Assembly (NCBI GenBank): GCA_947440715.1
Contig: CANETI010000020.1
Span: 1-12,779 of the forward strand
From: Planctomycetota bacterium
GTDB lineage: Bacteria > Planctomycetota > UBA11346
DNA: 12,779 bases
Reading direction: 5' to 3'
A program made the position numbers and the translations under genes. Below the pieces are notes generated by a model that saw only the letters and a list, made by a program, of their open reading frames with translations, was not told where the DNA came from and made no database searches. This document shows positions 4,913 through 12,779 of the stretch, one piece after another (position 1 is the first letter of the stretch; the number at the start of each line of letters is the position of its first letter).

Positions 4913-7612
4913 ATGTCGGATAATTCGCGATTATTTTTATTGGCCAGTGATGCCGAATTTACTCGACAAGAATTGTTTCCGCCAAGCGAACCGGTGGTGC
5001 CCTTAAGCGACGTTTCGCTCAGGCAGCGCTTAAGTACTGGTGCCAACGATCGTTTTCGTGACTTGATTATTATTGGATGGCAAGCATCGGCTGTGCCGTT
5101 GTTATTGGCCGATGGGGTAACTGCGAAAAAAAGAATTATTTGGTTAATTCGCCCAGAACATGTGCGTGATGCGTTGCCGCATTTGATTACGGTGAGTGGC
5201 AGTATTCGTCTCGCAGTGGTGCATGAACGCGCTTCGCTGGCAACGATTTTTGATCATTGTTGGCAAGGGTGGTCAATGTCGGTGCTTGATGAAACACTTT
5301 GTCCAGCAAGCGAATTGCATTTGCTCAGTAGTACTAAGTTATTGCGCAAGCGAGTGAGTTTTGCGCGACTTGTACAAGACACCCGGGCCATGATTGGTAG
5401 AATAGCGCTACTAGAAGAATCGGTACCTGTAACACATTTGCGCCACCGTCATCAGGGTGCTACCGCCATCTGCGTGGCAGCGGGTCCCAGTCTAGATCGC
5501 CATATTGATTTTTTGCGTCAATTATCGACAAGCTGTATTATTATTGCGGTTGATGTGGTACAACAACAATTGCAAAAATTAGGCATTCCAATTGATTATC
5601 TGATAACCGTCGATTCCAGCGATCTCATTGCCGATCGTTTGACTGCGTCGGTTAACGGAACGTTCAGTGAAACCACCTTAGTTATGCCTATTAATGGCAA
5701 TCCTCGCATTGATCGGCTATTTTCACGACGGTGTTATTTTCCCAGCGGTGGCTGGTTAGGGCGTTGGCTGCTCAACACCGAAGAAAACTTGCCGAGCGGT
5801 ACTACCGTCGGTGTCGCGAGTGTTGGACTCGCCTGTTATATGGGTATCAATGAAGTCGTTTTATTGGGTCACGACCTGTCCTATGGAAAAACCATGTATA
5901 GCACGATGGTGCAAGGGGGACAACAGCTGGACGAAATTAATCGTGGAACCTGCCCAACTCGTCAGGTTCTCGGAAATGACGGATCGCTGTTGCTCACCGA
6001 CTATTTGTTCGAAATAGCGATAGATGATTTTCGCCTGCTGTTAGCTAATTTTCCCAAGATTTCGGTTTATAACCCAAATATCAACGATGCGATTGGGGCT
6101 CGTATTCCATTCACCAAAGCAGTGCCTGAAAATTGGATTCCTGCGGTGCCATGGTCTCGAAATGGGGAGAAATTTGAGCCGTCTCTAAGGGACTATCCGA
6201 TTAAGAGCGTCGCCGAATTTCACGAACGGCTTCGTCAACATGGTAACACCCTTACCCAGCGTTGGCGTGTTGATAAGCGACCGATTATGGAACGGGTCAT
6301 TTACGCTGGTGATGACGAGGCAGATTTAGCATTAAGTGAATTTTTATTAATCTTTATGTCGGCGGGCTTTCTTGGGTGGACCAGGGTGCAGGCATTGCCA
6401 CCGTCAATTGGCAAGAGTTATGTATCAGCAGCGATTGAACAATTAATGATTGTCGGCCATGCCCAGGCCATCGCCACGGTGCACCGATTAATTGACGAAA
6501 ACATTTCAACGGGTGACCTCGTTAGCGAAGTTCCTCATTTTCATCACTTCGACCATAAAGAATCCGCAAAGAAGTTTTGGCTAGGAATTCGCCATTCGTT
6601 AGCTTTGCCGTCAGCGGCAACAGAGCATGCGGTATTGTTGGTGCAAGAAGCCGCTTATTTACGTAGTATATTGCAACATGGCATTTCTATTCCTATCCCG
6701 ACACCGCAATCAGCATTAGAAGGATTGCTGTTGCTTAAAGAAATTATGCCATGGCTGGACCAAGCGTATGTCAGTGACGTGTTATGTATGGCGACTCTGG
6801 AAGGATTAGATGACGTCATAGATTTAGCTCGTTTAACTCAGTGTATTAACGCTGAATTAATACCCGACGCGACATCGTCAATTGCTACGTGCGCAACCGT
6901 AAAAGCCACGAACGCCGTCTTGCAATTGCGCCAAGGTCAGCACGCTAATTTACGAGAAGTCGTCAATACGGCCTGTGTCTGGGCGCCGTGTCATTTGCAT
7001 GTGATTCGTGGTTTATTGACCATGGAAAATGACGAAGGGCATCGAATAGTTTGTGAGCTACTGCAACGAAAAATATTCGTGGTTGATGATCAGATCGCCA
7101 GTATTTTATTGTTACATTATCGTGATTTCACAGAGGCGCGTAAATTAATACAGCCATTCGCCAGCGTACTTGGTGAAGCGAGTCAACTCGCCTTAGCACA
7201 GCGCTGTTTAATGTCCGGGGATCATACTAGCGCCTTACGTTTTGCTCAGGGTATTCGCATCTTGAGTCGTTTTCGTGACCAAGCTTTAGCCATTATCGCT
7301 GAAGTACATTGGGCCTCAGGCGACCAATTAGCGGTGCAAAAAATTATTGCAGCAATGGGCGCCGATGATTTACGTAAAGCGTGGGAATCAAGGTGTCTGA
7401 CCACGGTCAATACGCCTACATCTGATAGTTTTCCTGACCCAGGACAAATGGCGCAGCGCATAACAACCAGTTGGAAAGAGCGGGACCGCCGATCATTACT
7501 AACGATAGCGGATGAATTACAGCTTATCATTGCAGACGAGCGTTATTTGAAAGACGCGTCAGCATGGAAAACCTTGTTTGCGCAGACGCAAGTATTGCTC
7601 AAAAATATATAG
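4913..7612 (+). CDS. maf: Maf (DUF115) motility-associated glycosyltransferase, flagellin modification
   Basis: Maf proteins are cytoplasmic transferases that attach pseudaminic, legionaminic or related nonulosonic acids from CMP donors to flagellin Ser/Thr. The protein has 899 residues from ATG 4913. An N-terminal domain covers about 1-160. The DUF115 / MptE-like core runs from about 165 to 335. It contains AAGPSLD (189-195), the family's nucleotide-site G-P-S-L signature, then LGIPIDYLITVDSSD (223-237), and VGLACYMGINEVVLLGHDLS (304-323), the conserved helix and G-x-D-L motif. The remainder (about 410-899) is predominantly helical by eye, with no motif I recognise; it probably binds flagellin. 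Cytoplasmic location is inferred from the lack of a signal peptide or membrane segment. It stands between flagellin and the nonulosonate operon, which supports a role in joining the two products. A dedicated promoter was not recognised. Confidence 0.88.
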   Translation: MSDNSRLFLLASDAEFTRQELFPPSEPVVPLSDVSLRQRLSTGANDRFRDLIIIGWQASAVPLLLADGVTAKKRIIWLIRPEHVRDALPHLITVSGSIRLAVVHERASLATIFDHCWQGWSMSVLDETLCPASELHLLSSTKLLRKRVSFARLVQDTRAMIGRIALLEESVPVTHLRHRHQGATAICVAAGPSLDRHIDFLRQLSTSCIIIAVDVVQQQLQKLGIPIDYLITVDSSDLIADRLTASVNGTFSETTLVMPINGNPRIDRLFSRRCYFPSGGWLGRWLLNTEENLPSGTTVGVASVGLACYMGINEVVLLGHDLSYGKTMYSTMVQGGQQLDEINRGTCPTRQVLGNDGSLLLTDYLFEIAIDDFRLLLANFPKISVYNPNINDAIGARIPFTKAVPENWIPAVPWSRNGEKFEPSLRDYPIKSVAEFHERLRQHGNTLTQRWRVDKRPIMERVIYAGDDEADLALSEFLLIFMSAGFLGWTRVQALPPSIGKSYVSAAIEQLMIVGHAQAIATVHRLIDENISTGDLVSEVPHFHHFDHKESAKKFWLGIRHSLALPSAATEHAVLLVQEAAYLRSILQHGISIPIPTPQSALEGLLLLKEIMPWLDQAYVSDVLCMATLEGLDDVIDLARLTQCINAELIPDATSSIATCATVKATNAVLQLRQGQHANLREVVNTACVWAPCHLHVIRGLLTMENDEGHRIVCELLQRKIFVVDDQIASILLLHYRDFTEARKLIQPFASVLGEASQLALAQRCLMSGDHTSALRFAQGIRILSRFRDQALAIIAEVHWASGDQLAVQKIIAAMGADDLRKAWESRCLTTVNTPTSDSFPDPGQMAQRITTSWKERDRRSLLTIADELQLIIADERYLKDASAWKTLFAQTQVLLKNI

Positions 7613-7708
7613 TTCTCGAACGGATTCATTAATCAGTAGAGCACTGAATAGTTAAGGCGTTACTGAATACGGAGGCTGGGGAAAGAGTCATTACTTCCAG
7701 AGTATGAG

Positions 7709-7729
7709 ATTAAACCATAATGGTTTAAT
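7709..7729. terminator. Perfect palindrome between convergent maf and ptmE genes
   Basis: ATTAAACCA, TAA, TGGTTTAAT form a nine-base-pair inverted repeat with a three-base centre. It sits in the 157-base gap between two convergent genes, where a bidirectional transcription end is expected. The stem is AT-rich and lacks a long T run, so terminator function is plausible but weakly supported. I see nothing else definite in this gap. Confidence 0.4.
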
Positions 7730-7769
7730 TTACGCGATACCGTGGTGATTTCCAGTAATAGCCGATAGC

Positions 7770-8822
7770 TTAAGTTATGTGAACGCGTTGGTATTCATCA
7801 GGAAGGCCAATGTCATTCCAAATTTCTTGCATGTGGTAGGCTCCAACACGCTTGCCTGACTTTAAACAGCCATTTAATAAATCAGTAATAGGGTACATGC
7901 AATTTTTCGGGATAGTTGGGATGAGATCGGGATTCAGCACATAAATACCCGAGTTTATACGATAATTAAGCTTGGGTTTTTCAACTAACTTAGAAATCAT
8001 AGAGTCTTTGACTTCGGCAACACCAAAGGGCACTTGCACAATGTGTTCGCGTAAGCCCATCGTTGCGACGTAATCGCCACTACGGTGAAAAGCCAAGAGT
8101 CGTCCCAAGTGAATTCGCGTCAAAAGATCGCCATTCATAACAATGAGCGGATGTTTTGGCATTTCAGGTAAAAGTGATATTGGTCCACCGGTACCAAGTG
8201 GGATATCGGCATCTTCATGGAGATATTCAATGCTACATTGATAGTCCGAACCATTGCCGAAGTGATCTTGGATCATGCGGGCAAGATAGTTGACCGAAAT
8301 GAAAATACGTCGAACACCATGTGTAACGAGCAAACGAACAATGTGTTCTAAAATAGGACGGTCACCAATGGGGAGCATAGGTTTCGGAATACCTTTAGTT
8401 AGTTCGCCTAATCGTTCACCTTTTCCGCCAGCCATAATGACGGCCCAGGACTCATTTTTTTCACCCCGTAAGGTGGTGGATAACGTATGAAGATCAACTA
8501 ATCGGCCATCGTTATCAATAACCGGTAAACACTTAAAACTGTCCTTCAACATTAATTCAAGCGCATCCATACGAGTGGTTTCATTACGTACGGAAGTAAA
8601 TTTTTCATTCCCAACATTTTTAATCGGTGCACTTAACGGCATGCCTTTAATTAACGATCGGCGAATATCACCGTCAGTGACAACTGAAAGCAACTTTCGT
8701 CTTTCATCGCACACCAGCGCAACTTCAAGTCCAGTTCGATCAATAGTTTTCATCACGTCTAATATAGACGCCTGTGGAGATACCATGAGATCATCGAGGT
8801 CGGTGCCAAATGTCGGGGTCAT
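7770..8822 (-). CDS. ptmE: CBS-domain sugar-1-phosphate nucleotidyltransferase (PtmE-like, GlcN-1-P guanylyltransferase)
   Basis: By similarity to C. jejuni PtmE this cytoplasmic enzyme would join glucosamine-1-phosphate and GTP to give GDP-glucosamine for legionaminic acid synthesis. The 350-residue protein has paired CBS motifs at about 15-60 (containing VVTDGDIRRSLIKG) and 75-118, and an NTP_transferase domain from about 126. That domain has the MAGGKGERLGELTKGIPKPM signature (130-149), HEDADIPLGTGGPI (202-215), the metal-binding NGDL (230-233) and the terminal WNDIGLPDEY (335-344). The start is ATG at 8820-8822 with AGGT upstream, four bases after the previous gene's stop. A longer in-frame reading to 8978 would lie inside that gene and is rejected. 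It is last in the operon. Base specificity (GTP versus CTP or UTP) cannot be read from the sequence; gene order is the main argument. Confidence 0.82.
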   Translation of the reverse strand: MTPTFGTDLDDLMVSPQASILDVMKTIDRTGLEVALVCDERRKLLSVVTDGDIRRSLIKGMPLSAPIKNVGNEKFTSVRNETTRMDALELMLKDSFKCLPVIDNDGRLVDLHTLSTTLRGEKNESWAVIMAGGKGERLGELTKGIPKPMLPIGDRPILEHIVRLLVTHGVRRIFISVNYLARMIQDHFGNGSDYQCSIEYLHEDADIPLGTGGPISLLPEMPKHPLIVMNGDLLTRIHLGRLLAFHRSGDYVATMGLREHIVQVPFGVAEVKDSMISKLVEKPKLNYRINSGIYVLNPDLIPTIPKNCMYPITDLLNGCLKSGKRVGAYHMQEIWNDIGLPDEYQRVHIT

Positions 8823-8826
8823 ATAG

Positions 8827-9975
8827 TTACCTATTAAAGAGTATTTGTTTTGCTGACTGGTGAGCTGTAAATTTCTCAATGGCAGCACAAATATGAATTG
8901 CGGCCTGTCCATCTCCATAAGCTGTGGCATGTGGAGTCGGAAATTTCCGTTGCTGCCGCAAGCGCTCCGTAAGCGCATTTGCTATGGCTAGCGCTTCAAC
9001 AGCGACATCTTTCACATCGTGAATCCTCAAACGCCCAGCTTGGCGATCACCAATATTAATGACCGGAAGATCAAAACAGGGGGCCTCTAAAATTCCACTC
9101 GAGCTATTACCAATCATCACTTGGGCCTGGGCTAAAAGCGACCAATAGCGCTGAACGCCTAAATCACTAACGAGAGAAATGCGTGGATCGCGTTTCGCAT
9201 AAGCGGCAAATGCATTATTTATAACGGTGCCTCCGGCATCGCAATTCGCGCGGGTGACAATGACGTGAGCTTGTGGGTAATCGGACAGAGATAGTTCAAT
9301 ACCTTGTATGATAATTTCAATTTCCATGGCCGCACTGTTAACAGATAATGTAGTTGGATGATAGGTGCAGATAATAAGTGGAGTGCCGAGTTTATTGATG
9401 CCAATGTCGTGAGAAAATGTAGCTGAATCTAAGAGCGGTGTGGTTAATACTAAATCAATCGCTGGGGCGCCGCTCACGAAAACATGCTCAGGATGTGCTC
9501 CCATTGAGATGACTCGTTGAGCAAATTGTTCATGCGCAACAAAATGGAGCGTTGCGAGTTGGGTCAAGGCATGGCGACAAGCATTATCAATCGCACCAGT
9601 GGTTTCTTCGCCGCCGTGCAGGTGGATAATGGGTAAGCGTAAACACGTCGCCGCCAAACCAGCAGCCAAGGTTTCAGTCCGATCACCGAGTAACAGTAAT
9701 GCGTCAGCCCGTTGTTCGACGAGCACGGCAGTGAGCGCACTCGTAGTTGCACCTGCGGCCCGCGCTACTGAAGCATCATCATCTCCACCTGGTAACACTG
9801 CAATAAAATCGGACAAAAGACATCCGTCTAGCTCCGTGGGATGTTGTCCATCGCGAGCATGCATGCCTCCCGCAATTACTAAAACAGTTATTGATGTACT
9901 TTTTTGTAATGCGCGCACGACGGGTAATAAAATACCCCAATCCTGACGCCCACTTGTAAATATGGCAATTCTCAT
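8827..9975 (-). CDS. legG: NeuC/LegG-family hydrolysing UDP/GDP-sugar 2-epimerase
   Basis: This family removes the nucleotide and inverts C2 of a nucleotide-linked HexNAc, giving ManNAc (NeuC) or 2,4-diacetamido-trideoxymannose (LegG), the substrate of the next sialate synthase. The protein has 382 residues. It begins MRIAIFTSGRQDWGILLPVV (1-20), and carries GDRTE (97-101), HLHGGEETTGAID (118-130), YHP (205-207), and GNSSSGILEAP with NIGDRQAGR (289-315), all typical of the GT-B-like epimerase fold. ATG 9975 overlaps the upstream TGA as ATGA, so translation is coupled. A GTG five codons earlier is less likely. The LegG rather than NeuC role is inferred from the adjacent PtmE-like gene and the amidotransferase. 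Confidence 0.85.
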   Translation of the reverse strand: MRIAIFTSGRQDWGILLPVVRALQKSTSITVLVIAGGMHARDGQHPTELDGCLLSDFIAVLPGGDDDASVARAAGATTSALTAVLVEQRADALLLLGDRTETLAAGLAATCLRLPIIHLHGGEETTGAIDNACRHALTQLATLHFVAHEQFAQRVISMGAHPEHVFVSGAPAIDLVLTTPLLDSATFSHDIGINKLGTPLIICTYHPTTLSVNSAAMEIEIIIQGIELSLSDYPQAHVIVTRANCDAGGTVINNAFAAYAKRDPRISLVSDLGVQRYWSLLAQAQVMIGNSSSGILEAPCFDLPVINIGDRQAGRLRIHDVKDVAVEALAIANALTERLRQQRKFPTPHATAYGDGQAAIHICAAIEKFTAHQSAKQILFNR

Positions 9976-11720
9976 TCCATGTCCTGCCACTGTAATGGTT
10001 CGTCGGCCGCAATGGAACGTTTAAGTATTCGTCCAATTAATTCGGCATGATGTCGCGGTTGAATACCAGTTCCTGGGCGTTTTATGGACAAATCACCCTC
10101 AATGAGGGTGGAACCAGCGATTAAATTACGTGCCGCTACCACCGAACGACGAGCCACTTCAGCAGTGTCACGTTCGCACTCGGCAGGAATTTTTATGCCA
10201 TCACCAAGCGCCGATTCAACCATGCGAATTTGTACCATCATCTGTTTAAATTCATGAGGCTCAATTGATGCGGAATGATCAGGGCCAGGCAGTGAGCGAT
10301 CAATGGTAAGATGCTTTTCAATAATTTTTGCGCCGCGCGCAACAGCAGCGAGTGTTACTTCCCATCCCATACTATGATCAGACATGCCAATAGGTCCGCC
10401 AACTGCGAGTCGAATGCTTTCCATTGCGCGCAGATTACTAGCGGAAATGGGGGCCGGATAACTACTGACACAATGTAACATCGCAACATTATGACAGCCA
10501 GCATTATGCAAAGTCGCGATGGCGTCTTCGACTTCATCAAGTGTTGCCATACCACTGCTTAATATAAGTGGCTGCATGAAACGAGCGACACTGCTAAGGA
10601 AAGGTAAATTGGTTATATCACCACTGCCCAGTTTAAATCCAACGACGCCCATTTCGGCGAGTAATTCGGCGCTCATTTGATCAAATGGTGTTGATAGAAA
10701 AACCAATCCACGTCGTTCAGCTTCTGCTTTAAGCAGCTTGAAAACTTCAGGGCCGAGCTCGAGCCGTTCCAACATGGCTAATTGGCTCTCATCGATACCA
10801 GTAGAAGAAATTTGATAGGTAGCTTTGCGAGCAGTAGATCCAACGAGATCTTTAGAACGAAAAGTTTGAAATTTAACGGCATCCGCACCTGCGTCAGCCG
10901 CCGCATGAACTAAAGCCAAAGCTCGCGTGGGATCACCATTGTGATTTACACCAGCTTCAGCAATGACGAAACACGGAGCAGTTCCCCCTATGGTGTGTTT
11001 ACCTAATTGAAAAGATTCTTTGCCGTGTTGACGACGAAGTATCGTTTCTGCGATGGCCAAATCAGCGGGTAGGTCAATGTCGATTCCATGATCAATAGCT
11101 ATTTCGATACCAATGGTTTTACCCGGCACATCAAAAGTATTGTATTGTTGCAGAAAATCGCTGCGCGCGGCATATAAACCACTGGGTAAATAAGCCGTTC
11201 GCTGTGTTTGTCGTTGAGCTGTGTTCGCATCAGGAACAGCATGTACTAAAATTCCATCTTCATTGCGAAAACGCGTCCACGCTAAAGGGTGGGCGACGGC
11301 AGAAATAGCTATGCTGGAAGCAGCGATCCCTTTGTTGATAGGTTCCCAGACTCGTGCTATATCTTTAGCATCTATTAGCGGTGAGGTTGGCTGCAATAAT
11401 ATTACCGAATCAAATACCTGCCCATGTTTTGCGAAATGTCGTAATTCGTAGTCAATAACAGCCATCGACGTTGCCGTGTCATTAGCTAATTCAGCTGGGC
11501 GCAACGAAGCGGGTCGCGCATCGGGTGGCCACGCTAATGCAATATCCTGGCTATCAGTCGATAAATGCAGGATTATGTCATGTCCCGAACACTGATCGCG
11601 AAATGCCTGCAATGCACGATAAGCCCAATAGACCAATGGTCGCCCAGCAAGCCGAGCTAGGTTTTTCCCAGGAAAACCTTTTGATCCACCGCGCGCGGTA
11701 ACTAGGGCAAGAATTCTCAT
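9972..11720 (-). CDS. Fused CMP-nonulosonate synthetase and nonulosonate synthase (NeuA-NeuB / LegF-LegI)
   Basis: One 582-residue chain holds the last two steps of CMP-nonulosonate synthesis. Residues 1-230 are a NeuA/LegF cytidylyltransferase: ARGGSKGFPGKN (9-20), LLQPTSPL (108-115) and IDHGIDIDLPADLAIAE (209-225). After a linker of about 15 residues, 248-500 are a NeuB/LegI TIM barrel that condenses phosphoenolpyruvate with the six-carbon sugar: FVIAEAGVNHNGD (251-263), VKFQTF (282-287), STPFD (343-347), KLGSGD (363-368), LHCVSSYP (415-422), GMSDHSMG (445-452) and EKHLTIDRSLPGPDHSAS (468-485). Residues 525-582 are the C-terminal SAF (antifreeze-like) domain. No frameshift or missing key motif is seen, so both halves look active. 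The two enzymes are usually separate genes. The start is clear from the domain edge, but no good ribosome site precedes it. Confidence 0.92.
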   Translation of the reverse strand: MRILALVTARGGSKGFPGKNLARLAGRPLVYWAYRALQAFRDQCSGHDIILHLSTDSQDIALAWPPDARPASLRPAELANDTATSMAVIDYELRHFAKHGQVFDSVILLQPTSPLIDAKDIARVWEPINKGIAASSIAISAVAHPLAWTRFRNEDGILVHAVPDANTAQRQTQRTAYLPSGLYAARSDFLQQYNTFDVPGKTIGIEIAIDHGIDIDLPADLAIAETILRRQHGKESFQLGKHTIGGTAPCFVIAEAGVNHNGDPTRALALVHAAADAGADAVKFQTFRSKDLVGSTARKATYQISSTGIDESQLAMLERLELGPEVFKLLKAEAERRGLVFLSTPFDQMSAELLAEMGVVGFKLGSGDITNLPFLSSVARFMQPLILSSGMATLDEVEDAIATLHNAGCHNVAMLHCVSSYPAPISASNLRAMESIRLAVGGPIGMSDHSMGWEVTLAAVARGAKIIEKHLTIDRSLPGPDHSASIEPHEFKQMMVQIRMVESALGDGIKIPAECERDTAEVARRSVVAARNLIAGSTLIEGDLSIKRPGTGIQPRHHAELIGRILKRSIAADEPLQWQDME

Positions 11721-11762
11721 TATATATTTCTGACTAGAATAGTTTTATGCAATGTGAGCTTG

Positions 11763-12779
11763 TTAATTATGTGCACCAGGTTGCGCCACCGTTTCTGTAG
11801 GTTGCCAAACCTTATGGCGTAATACCCATTCCCCAGCTTCTTTTTTCCACAGATGCGGCGACCTGAAGGTATCTGCAAGTGCAAGAAAGGACTCTTTGGT
11901 CATTTCAGGCTGGTCAAATTGTTTTGACGCTATGGGAAATTCTTTTTCAGGAATAGAGAGATAAGCCATAAGATCATTTTCGAAACGAGCTGGCCATTCA
12001 CCATCAAAGCGTTTAATCAATGCTACGCCCTCTTCGCGGGTAATTTCTCCAGAGCGAATTTCTTGTGCTGCATCATAGGTTGCTCGACCAATGCCAAATT
12101 TAACAAAAGTTGTCCAATAATGAAGATCGTCAATTTTATCATCGATAGAGTTATATTTACTGTAAGTGCCGGGGGTTCGTTCAGGAGAGGCTTCAAATCC
12201 ACCGTGTTCGACCGCGTAATAATAACAACCTTGAGGGTGCCATTTTAAATAATAGCCTAAGTAGTGAACTTCAATTTTTTTTGCAATGAGTATGGCAGGG
12301 TCACTTGGCATATATGGTTCAAGGTCGTTTAAGTTAAGTCCATATTTTCCGACGAGATCTTTGACCGATGTGCCGCCAAAATAAACTTCCTCTTGGTTGT
12401 CGGCAGAGAAATAGGCGAAATCACGTTTGGCGTTAGAGGTATCCGCAATGGGATTGCCATATTCGGCTTCGTTTTCACCATAAAAGATAAGCGGAATATC
12501 GTATCTCGCGGCAATCTTTGGCGCGAGAAATTTTTGTCCCAACATAAATGGTTGAAATGGATGAAATAAATTCTGTACCGCTAGGCGAGTCACTAGCCGA
12601 TGAACGCGACCATTAGGGGTCATTAAGAGATTGTCAAAACCAGCGTGAATCCAAGCCTGTTGATTTCTCCATCCCCATGCAGTGTATTGATGTGGAGCCC
12701 ACGTACAGGTTAAGGGATGCATGCCATATTTATACTTTAGAATATGCGCTTGATAGAAACTGTCTTTCCCACCTGATCC
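11763..12779 (-). CDS. N-acetyl sugar amidotransferase (WbuX/WbpG/PseA family), partial, N-terminus outside window
   Basis: These PP-loop ATP pyrophosphatase enzymes convert an N-acetyl group on a sugar to an acetamidino group, using ammonia supplied by a glutaminase partner. The open frame reaches the window edge: the last codons read GSGGKDSFYQAHILKYKYG, containing the SGGKDS ATP-binding motif, so the Met at 12722 is internal. The visible 338 residues lack an estimated 35-40 N-terminal ones. Further family features are LTCTWAPHQYTAWGWRN (visible 23-39), HAGFDNLLMTPNGRVHRL (visible 45-62) and FYGENEAEYGNP (visible 99-110). It ends 42 bases before the fused synthetase gene, in the same operon. 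In C. jejuni, PseA and the PtmG-type protein act on pseudaminic and legionaminic acid respectively. Here the neighbours favour legionaminic acid. Confidence 0.9.
   Translation of the reverse strand, partial: GSGGKDSFYQAHILKYKYGMHPLTCTWAPHQYTAWGWRNQQAWIHAGFDNLLMTPNGRVHRLVTRLAVQNLFHPFQPFMLGQKFLAPKIAARYDIPLIFYGENEAEYGNPIADTSNAKRDFAYFSADNQEEVYFGGTSVKDLVGKYGLNLNDLEPYMPSDPAILIAKKIEVHYLGYYLKWHPQGCYYYAVEHGGFEASPERTPGTYSKYNSIDDKIDDLHYWTTFVKFGIGRATYDAAQEIRSGEITREEGVALIKRFDGEWPARFENDLMAYLSIPEKEFPIASKQFDQPEMTKESFLALADTFRSPHLWKKEAGEWVLRHKVWQPTETVAQPGAHN

Noticed and set aside
8823..8978. In-frame 52-residue extension of the PtmE-like protein.
   Set aside because: It overlaps the C-terminus of the 2-epimerase in another frame, and the ATG at 8822 has a ribosome site and matches family length.
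9976..9990. GTG start five codons upstream of the 2-epimerase ATG.
   Set aside because: The ATGA overlap with the preceding stop gives a normal coupled start, and the conserved protein begins MRIAIF.
12720..12722. Met at 12722 as start of the amidotransferase.
   Set aside because: The frame stays open to the window edge and encodes the SGGKDS PP-loop, so this Met is internal.

Overview
The window is a flagellar filament and flagellin-glycosylation locus of a flagellated Gram-negative bacterium. The two filament-gene promoters match the proteobacterial sigma-28 (FliA) consensus and the ribosome sites are good GGAGG or AAGG types, so a proteobacterium is most likely. I cannot place it more precisely. 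No mobile element, tRNA, rRNA or CRISPR array was seen, and no gene is visibly broken.

Layout. Bases 1-2788 (minus strand) carry flaG-fliD-fliS, read leftwards, with fliS cut by the window edge: the FlaG accessory protein, the filament cap and the flagellin export chaperone. Bases 2789-3053 are a control region with two head-to-head sigma-28 promoters and a 14-bp palindrome between them. Bases 3054-4676 (plus) encode flagellin, closed by a strong hairpin terminator. Bases 4913-7612 (plus) encode a large Maf (DUF115) protein, the family that transfers nonulosonic acids to flagellin. It is preceded by a 27-codon in-frame small ORF whose stop codon runs into the maf ribosome site. Bases 7770-12779 (minus) are a tightly packed sugar operon read towards maf: an N-acetyl sugar amidotransferase (5' end outside the window), a fused CMP-sialate synthetase/sialate synthase, a NeuC/LegG 2-epimerase, and a CBS-nucleotidyltransferase of PtmE type.

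How the genes fit together. The order synthase - epimerase - CBS/nucleotidyltransferase is, from memory, that of legI-legG-ptmE in Campylobacter jejuni, where legionaminic acid is made through GDP-sugars. PtmE would make GDP-glucosamine. LegG would epimerise and release the 2,4-diacetamido sugar. The LegI half would condense it with phosphoenolpyruvate and the LegF half would activate it with CTP. The amidotransferase would give an acetamidino form. Maf would then put the sugar on flagellin Ser/Thr residues before FliS-assisted export and polymerisation under the FliD cap. The dehydratase, aminotransferase and N-acetyltransferase (LegB, LegC, LegH) are not in the window and may lie beyond base 12779. 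The sugar identity is inferred from families and gene order; it is not shown by the sequence.
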